Below are positions 57,360 through 64,000 of a stretch of 64,000 nucleotides of DNA, piece after piece. The stretch is from Xiphias gladius (Eukaryota; Chordata; Actinopteri; Istiophoriformes; Xiphiidae), in the NCBI RefSeq assembly GCF_016859285.1, contig NC_053418.1, positions 112,501 through 176,500 on the forward strand, written 5' to 3'. The notes below the pieces were generated by a model, which worked only from the letters and a program-made list of their open reading frames with translations, did not search any database and was not told where the DNA came from. A program made the position numbers and the translations under genes. Position 1 is the first letter of the stretch, and every line of letters begins with the position of its first letter.

Positions 57360-60300
57360 CAGATGAGGAAACTGAAAACCAACACTTCAGTGTTGTGGTA
57401 CTTGTACTTTATTGTGCTTGTACTTTTTTCAATTTTGGAGACTCAAGACTTTTTCTCCACTACGTTTATCTGGAGTCACTGGATACTGTGGATCAAACCT
57501 CTAAACTTACGTTACGTTATTAACGAACAAAAACAATACACACGCCATTTTCAACACATAAACTGGTATCGTTAAAAGAAGAATGTGCGCTGAGAATGTG
57601 TCACCTCAAACTGACTTCCGACCAGCGTAGCGACAGCTGCTCTGGTTCTGTTGGAGAACGTCACTGATGCAGTCAGTAAAACTGCTCTTCCTTTTCTTTC
57701 TCCTTCTTCTGAACTGGGTTCAAATATCGATATGCAAACAGATGTTTAAGGGCCTTTCCACGTCAATTTTTTGTCTGTGTCATTGCTGGAGGTGAAATGA
57801 GCCTCGTGCACACGCGTCCATTTCCACAATGATTGAGTTTTATAACACAGAAGCAGGCGCACGCACAGCTTTACAAGTGTGATGAAAACAATGTGTCTGC
57901 CTACTTCTGTCTTTGAGCGCACAGAGTAGTAGTCGTGAATCGACGGAGCCTTAAGCGTCTGCCGTAACGCTCCTCAGAGACCCTGATAACGTCGCACAGC
58001 AGCTGCAGGTTGGTCGCCTGCCGATCTCCCGTTCCACCACGTCTCTGCTGCCCTGAGAGCTGCTGACTGTGGAGGCCGCTGGAGCATCCGAGCTCACGTC
58101 TTGTTGGTGCAAGCGGCTTGAGGTGACGCGTGCTCCGTGGCGTTATTCTGCACGTGGTCTGTGGCTGTGGCATTTAGACCGGGATCAGCTCAGGCCTACT
58201 GTTGGCTGAGAAAATATTCCCCACTTCATTACACCGGCAGCACAGGCGCGTTGACACAAGGCAGGACGGGTCCGTGGACTCTCAGAAAAGCTGAGATTCA
58301 TGGCAACAGGCGACTTTTTCCTGACTTCAGTCACTGGAGTCACTACGGGTGGACGTTGTGCCGCAGGAAAACATATGAAATATGATTTGTGTGAACATTT
58401 TACTGACACGTTCCATGTCAACGTATTTATGACTTGACAGATATGTGAGTTGACATTTCCGCATTACGTTAACAGAAAACATGATCTGGTCCCAGTTCCG
58501 TTTCCTACAAATGCCTTTACCTGGCCCACAGCCGGGTCTCCAGACTGACGGGGAGGCATCGTCACTGTGTGGCTCCTTAACGCAGACCTCGTGCTCCCGT
58601 GGTTACATAATTATATACACGACTAACTACAAGCTCCCTTCCTGAAGCGTTTGCAATCGGCAGATGGAGTCATCAGTTTAGCTCTTGATTTCATGTTAGA
58701 ATCACAGCTCAAGAAATCCTGTTGTGGGTCCGTTTGCTTTCACACCATAAACAGACCGCCAGAGTCCACACGGAAGCAGACTGAGACCCGGTCTCAAACC
58801 AAACAGGTCAGAGGGGAAAGCTGCTTGAGTCCAACTCTCCTGGACACCGGACACTTCTGAAAGTGGACCTCTAGTACTTGAACCCTCGGGTCCACAAAAT
58901 ATCACGAGAACGGCGAATTCAGAAAAACTAGACCCACCGACAGTCATTCCGCAGTCACCGAGATCCTTTTCCTCCGACGTTGGGATTAACAACAGATGAT
59001 CCTCTTCACCGATTCTGCTGCTTTCATGCAACGAGTCGCTGCCACGAGATATCAATATTAACACGCAGCTGTCTCTGGTTGTGTACGGACAGACGTGGAA
59101 CCTGCTGAAGCGTAATTACCCAGGAACATGTTCATGTCTAGGGTGAGGCTGTGATGTTTAACCTCAGCACAACGCTCGGGCTGGCTCTTACTGAAGAGAT
59201 GAAACCTCAGCAGAGGCTGTTTGATGTAGCTGCACTGTGGGTCTGACGAAGTTTCAGAGGTTTCCAACAGATGATCAGGCTGAAGAACAGGTGCTAAGTA
59301 CTGGATTTAAGAGACACACTGTCCTTTATCAGAGGTGGAAGAAGAGATCGGAAAGTTAAGAGTCAAGTTTTACTTCAGTCAAATGACAAATGTGTAAATC
59401 AGCAAACCCTAGTGAAAGTATGAAAAGTAAAAGTAGTCATTATGAGGTAGAATGACTACTTTGGTGGTGTTGCATGGTACATACATATACAGTATGTTAC
59501 GGCATTATTATCACCGAAGCATTCATGTGTAAGGAGCCTTTTACCGTTGCAGGTCGAGGCAGAGCAACTTTTAACGACGCTCTAAGGTGTCGGGCAGTTT
59601 TAAAGCCAGTCCTACAGTCGTTAGACTGGCTTTTACTTTCAAATCCATTGTTCCAACAGTTGACACTGTGTCGAAAAGTTGGAATCTGATTTTTTTTCAA
59701 GGACTCGGTTACAGGCTAAAATGACTTGATCAGGAGATTTTGTGCAGTGAACAATATTTTTCAATTTTTGAGGCAGATCGTGTGTTTTTATGCAAAGACG
59801 GCAGTAAGTATATAAAGTAGCATAAAATGGGAGTACCTCGGAGTTGTACTTGAGCACAGAACGTCACTGCTGTCTTTTAGTTTCTGTTCTTCTCTATTTT
59901 CAGGAACTCAGAACAAACAAACAAACAACTTTAAATCAACATTAAACATCTGAAGGGTTTTGGAGCTGAAAAACCTTGTAACTGCAGGTTTTCACCGTAG
60001 ATACGTGTCAACCTTTTTTGAGTAACAGAGGATTTTTCCACTGTGGTTTTGGTAGTTTTATTCACGTTATGTATTTGTACACATCCTCTGAGGGTGTGTT
60101 GGTGTGTGTTGTGTAGTGGAAACTTGTATGTGTGTGTGTGTTTGTGGTGCAGGGTGTTGAAGCGCTGAAGTGACCGGTGGCTGCAGGGCAACGTCAGCTT
60201 TTATCTCATGGGGCAGACTTCCTGCTTCTCAACAGGAAGTTGCACTAAACAGCAGCGGTGGAAGAAATACTCAGATCATTTACTCAGTTACAAGTAGTAA

Positions 60301-63300
60301 TCCTCCATTACAAGGAAGAGTCTCGTAGTCACAATTTAAATTCAGTAAAAGGTGAAATTAGTAAATTACACTCAAAGTATCAAAAGTGAAAGTGCTCAAT
60401 ATTTAGAAAAATGGTCAGTGTGAGTGGTGCATTATTAAATTGTTAAATTTGATGATGATGATGATTATTATTAGATCATTTTAATATATTAATATCCTAG
60501 TTGGTTGCAGTAAAACAAATTCTGACTACTTTATACAGAGCTGGGTAGTTAACCCTTTAACAAAGCTTCACCTTTTATTAAAACTGATCAAATGTTTTGT
60601 TTGTAAAATCTTAATCTTCAAAACAAGCAGTGACTCCAGCGGTCAGGTAAATGCGGTGTAGTAAAAAGTTCAACTTTTCCCTCTGTAATGTAGCAGAGGA
60701 AAACGATAAACTAGATAAAGGTATTAATACTTAATTTTTCCAGTGTGCCATAATTTTTGCTTTTGTTTAGCAGCTTTCGATCCGTCCTCACCCCACATGC
60801 AGGGTGTCGCTCGTTCATCACGAACTCAGCTAAAAGTCTGACTTTTCATTTTGTCCGTTTAACAAAGGCACCGAAAGTACAAGAAACACGACGCGGGCGC
60901 CTGGAAAAATGTACAAATCTTCAGTGACGCTCAAAATATTCTTAGAGAAGAACAAACCAACAGTAATAAAATGAACGAATGAAACTACAATAAGTCGATT
61001 TACGTGTAAATATGTTGTAACACGAGTAGAATACGAGCCCTCGTCCTCCTCCAGTTATCAGAAACAACAACAATTCTTACGCTAACGTGTTGGACAGTGG
61101 ATAAACATTTCAACAGGCTTTGTCCTAATTACTCCCCCGCTTACTTTGCTTCTGCCGGTTGTTGTTTGACTTTCTCCACCCCATCGGGAACGTGTCGGTT
61201 CTTTCCCCATTGATGCACGAGGACGAGCCGCCACAGTTCACAGGACTGACCCACAGCAAACCCACAAACTGTCTCAGATGCAGGCGCGATACACTCTCTC
61301 TCCGTCTTTCTCCTCATATTCTGCTGGTTGGACTCCAGCCGCAGCTCTGATTGGGAGTTTATATTTAGTTGGTGTTGCCGATGAGGTCGTGAGGTAAACC
61401 AGAACTCTGTGCTTTGCGTCTGTTCTTTATAAAGCTCATCGCTACTACACAGATATAACAAGGTGATGCAGGTGGTTAGTCAGCAGGCTGCAGAACAACT
61501 GAAGGGAACTCAGACCCACGGCTGCAGAGGTCAACGGAGTCTGAAGCTCTAGGACTACGCGTCCATGCTCTCTTCGAGGATTTAGCGGTTGTTACGGAGC
61601 TGCTGGAGACCCGACAGGTGTCATCACAGTTTTAGGTTCAGTTTCAGTGACAAGAGCCTTCAAATTCATGTGAACACAAATCCAGGTGAAATTATTCATC
61701 TATATTTTTCGTTTATCATTTATTTGGCAGTACAAAGGAAATCGAATTATTAATTAACACCTGGTTTACTTTAATTTAATAATTTTTAAATGCAAATTTA
61801 GTAATCAATTTATAAGAGCTCACTTTTTTTTTAATCAATCAATTAATTAATAGACTTTGTGTTTAATTGTCATTTATTACTTAGAGACGCATTTCAGATG
61901 CCACAGATGTGACGATGTACGAGTTGATGTCTTTAGCTAAACGACAGAGACGCTTACTGGTCATTTTCCATTTTTAGTGCGGATCCGATCGATAACCTGA
62001 TCAATAAGAGTCAGACAGTCTGTTCTGCACCAGAGAGCTTTGTGACAATACAACGTACTGTATATAAACGGCTCATTAAAACTTCAAAACACAGAGGCAG
62101 CACACAGCGATTTAGATAAGAGAGAGATATGAAGAGACCTGGAGGAAAAAGAATTCAAGTGTAAATTAGTCAGAGCTGAGTCTTTTCATAGCAGCGCGAT
62201 GTAAAGCACCAGACTGTGTTGTAGTAGCGATATGTAGTCAATAGTGACATGTCTTCGTAAAACTGAGGTCGTGATGTGCAGCGCCTGAAGCTGCTACTGT
62301 TTCCCCACATCCTCAAACACCTGCAGCGCACACACACACACACACCTGCCCGAGAGAGAGAGAGAGAGTGTGTGTGTGGTTTCCTCCTGAGTGTGGATCG
62401 GCTTCAGTTCAGTGTCTAACGACTGAAAACCTGTGAAGCGCTGCAGTCGGAGAACTCAGCGGTCTGGGTCCTTTCTCTCGGCTCCTGCAGTAACCGATCA
62501 GAGAACAGGCTCCGGTTGGGTCTACGGTCGTCGCAGGGCAGCCGTGGCCTGAAGCCCGGCTCGCACATTCGGTTCGTTTCATTGGAACCGTTTAGTTGGA
62601 TTTAACCTCTATCGAGTCAGGTCGACTCACATCTGACCTGAGAACAAGACCGACAGTCGGACAGAAGCTGAAACCAGCAAATGTCAGGCACGATTCATCG
62701 ATTACCAAATCGTTTATTGGGTTCATTGACTAAATGCTGCAGCTCTAAACACGACACTTTCAGAGATTCAGCATTTGCAAAACGATATTAGGGCTTTTTT
62801 ATTTACTGTAACCTTTTACCAATGAATCTGCTCAATCTATTAATCTATAATCCGAAGTCCGAGCCGATGCAGTCTGAAACCTGAACAATGTGCGTTTCAG
62901 TGCGTGACTTCAGAGTGTGTGTTCGGAGGACGGAGGCGTCTGATCGCTGCAAACTGAAAGGAGACAGAGTCCTGCGAGTGGACAGGGACACTCTTCACCT
63001 GCTGGACAAGACAGGAGACGTCGTGTACACCTGGCCCTACAGATTCCTGCGCCGCTTTGGACGAGACAAGGTGACACACACACAGAAAACCAAACACTTC
63101 AGCGTACTTATACTTTATCGTGCTCGTACTTTTGTCCATTTTGGAGACTCGAGACTTGTTGGTTGTCAATGGTTACTGTGGATCAAACCTTGACACTTCC
63201 TGTATCCGTCGTTCCAAATTAAAAGCCCTCTGACTTCATAACATCGCAGCAGAAACGGGCTTCTTGACGTCCCTGCAGAACCCTGCGAGGACCCTCAGAG

Positions 63301-64000
63301 ACTCTAGAGTGAGAATAAAGTCAGGATTTTAAGACTGAAGTCTGGTTTAATCCCGATCCTGTTTCCTGTCTCCAGTTCACCTTCTCCTTCGAGGCAGGCC
63401 GCAGGTGTGAGTCCGGCGAGGGGAGTTTCGAGTTCGAAACCAAACAGGGGAACATCCTGTTTCAGGCCGTGGAAGCGGCCATCAACCTGCAGAGGATCTC
63501 CCTCCCCCACAGACAGACCTCCGCGGGGGGCCAGCTGAGTCCAGAGACCCCCCAGAACACGAACCTGCCCTCCCTGCCCTTCAACATACCGCAGGCCCAG
63601 AGCAGGACACCACCGCCGCCTCAGTCCCGCAGCCATATCCCACAACCCCCTGCTGCTCAGGTCAGCTGACATTACAGGTCCTCTGTGTTTGGCGTCAAAA
63701 TAAAGGCAGCACAATCAGAATACAGTCAGTAATCTCAGAATAAAGTTTGGATTATTAAAATAAGGTCAGAATTAAAGTCAGGATTGCCAGAATGAATGAT
63801 TTAAAAATAAAATTAAGATTCCTAGATGTTCCATTGGTTCATTTCCTCGCAACTGTGGGCTCTTAGACTGCGATGTTGTGGATCAGAGAAGCAGAAATCT
63901 GCTTCTCAGCTGGTGGAGTTTTTCCTCCAGATTAAAACGGTCTGACGTTTTCCCTCTGCAGGCGGACGACAGTGTGTACAGCATGGTAACCGAACATCCA
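46702..64000 (+). CDS. dok2: Docking protein 2, exons 1-7 (3' end outside window)
   Basis: DOK2 is a membrane-recruited adaptor that, when phosphorylated by tyrosine kinases, binds RasGAP and damps Ras/ERK signalling in haematopoietic cells. Exons: 46702-46761, 47794-47931, 48664-48831, 53594-53702, 62901-63070, 63376-63660 and 63962 onward. All phases agree. Residues 5-120 form the PH domain (L-Y-L-Q-Q-Q-R-F-G-K, W-K-R-V-W-S-V-L-Y, V-I-R-L-A-D-C). Residues from about 155 to 250 form the IRS-type PTB domain (R-R-T-E-A-S-D-R-C, W-P-Y-R-F-L-R-R-F-G-R-D-K, F-S-F-E-A-G-R-R-C, F-E-F-E-T-K-Q-G-N). A Pro/Ser/Gln-rich tail follows, and exon 7 opens with D-D-S-V-Y-S-M-V, a tyrosine motif. Identity in these blocks is closest to DOK2 rather than DOK1 or DOK3. 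Exon 4 carries M-E-D-N-S-L-Y-S, matching human M-E-E-N-E-L-Y-S. Confidence 0.92.
46862..47560. repeat. About 700-bp AGT/AGC trinucleotide array in dok2 intron 1
   Basis: The array mixes AGT, AGC and TTG units, with TTG/TGT-rich islands near 47155-47260. Both strands keep long open frames of poly-Ser, poly-Val/Ala or poly-Leu, which are by-products. Exon 2 starts 230 bp after it. Confidence 0.93.
47936..48540. repeat. 10-bp tandem then degenerate TCTACT tract in dok2 intron 2
   Basis: Six copies of tggactctgc (last one altered) begin four bases after the exon 2 donor (47936-47995). The following 540 bp consists of loosely repeated 'tctactgtattctac', 'tgttctgttctactgtac' and similar words, like 42560-42960. 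Confidence 0.8.
48837..48860. repeat. CA microsatellite at the dok2 exon 3 donor
   Basis: About 12 CA units start within six bases of the donor of dok2 exon 3 (exon end 48831). Confidence 0.9.
48861..53229. other. dok2 intron 3, main part
   Basis: I see no gene, tandem array or full transposon in this 4.4 kb. A diverged piece of the ATTAATCGATTA-type repeat lies near 51180-51310 ('caaatgtcttgttttgtccc'). Several open frames of 60-110 codons show no family resemblance and are probably chance. Confidence 0.4.
53230..53550 (-). repeat. ATTAATCGATTA-type interspersed repeat, inverted copy
   Basis: 'caatgctaatcgattaaccgctctgcataaaattaatcgg', 'cagaaagacatctgaagacgtc' and 'ggattaatcggttgattgtgagagaataatcagcaggttaatc' read as the reverse complement of the family at 16125-16390. 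It ends about 45 bp before dok2 exon 4. Confidence 0.55.
53870..54385 (+). mobile_element. LINE 3' part, Rex-like family, with reverse transcriptase tail
   Basis: The plus strand reads, across frameshifts, V-K-G-F-K-Y-L-G-V-L-F, then V-K-R-E-L-S-R-K-A-K-L-L-I-Y-Q-S-I-Y, then the 3' end 'gcctcgggatcctccgggaggagctggaaaatgttgctggggagagggacgtcagg' and 'ggataagcggtagaaaatgg'. These are the last conserved blocks of a fish LINE whose 3' ends also lie at 10483 and 20595. About 300 bp of the usual C-terminal coding region is missing. Confidence 0.8.
54440..54720 (-). repeat. Unnamed repeat R4, copy 4 (inverted)
   Basis: It has 'gagtcctaactgagtcagatctgaacac', 'aatcttcctgtttttaagtttccttcag', 'cagttgtctgaacgtccacggctacactgcaacaggagctgatcacag' and 'agcagcttttaatggga', the reverse complement of copies 1 and 3. 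It lies 55 bp after a LINE 3' end. Confidence 0.65.
55200..55412 (-). mobile_element. LINE reverse transcriptase fragment, minus strand
   Basis: Read on the minus strand: C-C-F-A-D-D-A-A-L-V-W, then L-T-D-R-L-S-N-A. F-A-D-D is the catalytic motif of a non-LTR reverse transcriptase, of a different family from the L2-like pieces here. Confidence 0.65.
55413..55575 (+). mobile_element. LINE fragment, plus strand
   Basis: Read on the plus strand: N-P-G-V-T-F-D-D-H-L-S-F-S-D-H-I-A-S-V-S-R, then H-F-A-L-Y-N-I-R-S-L. This is the block just after the catalytic domain of L2-like fish LINEs. It abuts the oppositely oriented fragment at about 55412. Confidence 0.65.
56305..56520 (+). repeat. dok2 intron 4 repeat, copy 1
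   Basis: It shares with 58320-58520 the succession 'ctggagtc', 'ggtggatgtcg.gc.gcagga', 'tcaacgtgtttgtgactt', 'gaacaacatttcc', and 'agaaaacctgatctggtcccagttacgtttcctaca'. The family is not recognised. Confidence 0.6.
57330..57510 (+). repeat. dok2 intron 4 repeat related to the exon 5 donor flank
   Basis: 'acacacacacagaaac', 'accaacacttcagtgttgtggtacttgtactttattgtgcttgtac', 'attttggagactcaagac' and 'actgtggatcaaacc' recur in the same order at 63070-63195, which is the intron immediately after dok2 exon 5. The CA run here is about 12 units. Confidence 0.65.
58320..58520 (+). repeat. dok2 intron 4 repeat, copy 2
   Basis: Partner of 56305-56520, same orientation, about 2 kb downstream. Confidence 0.6.
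59325..60770. repeat. ACTTAAGTAC-type repeat copies in dok2 intron 4
   Basis: The segment 59325-59470 ('agaggtggaagaagag', 'agtatgaaaagtaaaagtagtcattatg') and 59815-59880 ('aagtagcataaaatgggagtacctcggagttgtacttgagcac') look like two ends of one copy split by unrelated sequence. The segment 60250-60770 is a longer copy ('agcggtggaagaaatactcagatcatttactcagttacaagtagtaa' onward). Confidence 0.6.
60771..62689. other. dok2 intron 4, right part
   Basis: No gene is recognised. A short CA tract followed by GA and GT runs lies at about 62328-62378. Confidence 0.4.
63070..63195 (+). repeat. Copy of the 57330 repeat at the dok2 exon 5 donor
   Basis: The matching sequence begins at the gtgacacacacacag donor of exon 5 and runs through 'cactgtggatcaaacc'-like words to about 63195. 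Confidence 0.6.

Noticed and set aside
57901..58173. 90-codon minus-strand frame rich in Arg in dok2 intron 4
   Set aside because: No family resemblance, no splice support, and it overlaps a similar open frame; most likely chance.

Overview
The window is vertebrate nuclear DNA, almost certainly from a teleost fish and probably a percomorph. Coding sequence is split into short exons with GT-AG introns. The four genes have vertebrate orthologues, and the repeats are typical of fish: Tc1-like transposons, L2-, L1- and Rex-like LINE pieces, interspersed repeats that I recall as common in percomorph genomes, long CA/TG microsatellites and large tandem arrays. I see no bacterial, phage or CRISPR features.

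Layout. (1) 1-988, minus strand: the first coding exons of ak8 (adenylate kinase 8), running off the left edge, with a CpG-rich promoter at about 1930-2095 that holds two RFX-type half-sites and an ETS site. (2) 5192-26495, minus strand: a complete tsc1 (hamartin) in 21 coding exons (1098 codons including stop, all splice phases consistent), plus a probable 5' UTR exon ending at 29299. (3) 31470-43222, plus strand: a complete cel (bile-salt-activated lipase) in 12 exons coding for 561 residues, with TATA box and poly(A) signals. (4) 46702-64000, plus strand: dok2 (docking protein 2), exons 1-7, with an N-terminal PH domain and an IRS-type PTB domain, running off the right edge. Everything between is introns and intergenic DNA rich in repeats.

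How the genes relate. They are independent transcription units and not an operon. tsc1 is the scaffold of the TSC complex that restrains mTORC1. ak8 is an adenylate kinase tied to motile cilia. cel is a secreted pancreatic lipase. dok2 is an adaptor below tyrosine kinases in blood cells. The order ak8-tsc1-cel resembles human 9q34; dok2 next to cel does not. tsc1 and cel are divergent (head to head).

The points most worth a second look are: a possible uORF in tsc1 that ends on the main start codon; paired cAMP-response palindromes in tsc1 intron 1; RFX-like sites upstream of ak8; near-identical inverted transposon ends in two tsc1 introns; dinucleotide repeats placed directly against at least eight splice sites; a non-canonical G-Q-S-S-G nucleophile elbow in cel; and several multi-copy repeats I cannot name. 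I found no convincing evidence of an entirely new biological system. All exon calls were made by eye from reading frame, splice consensus and recalled family sequence.
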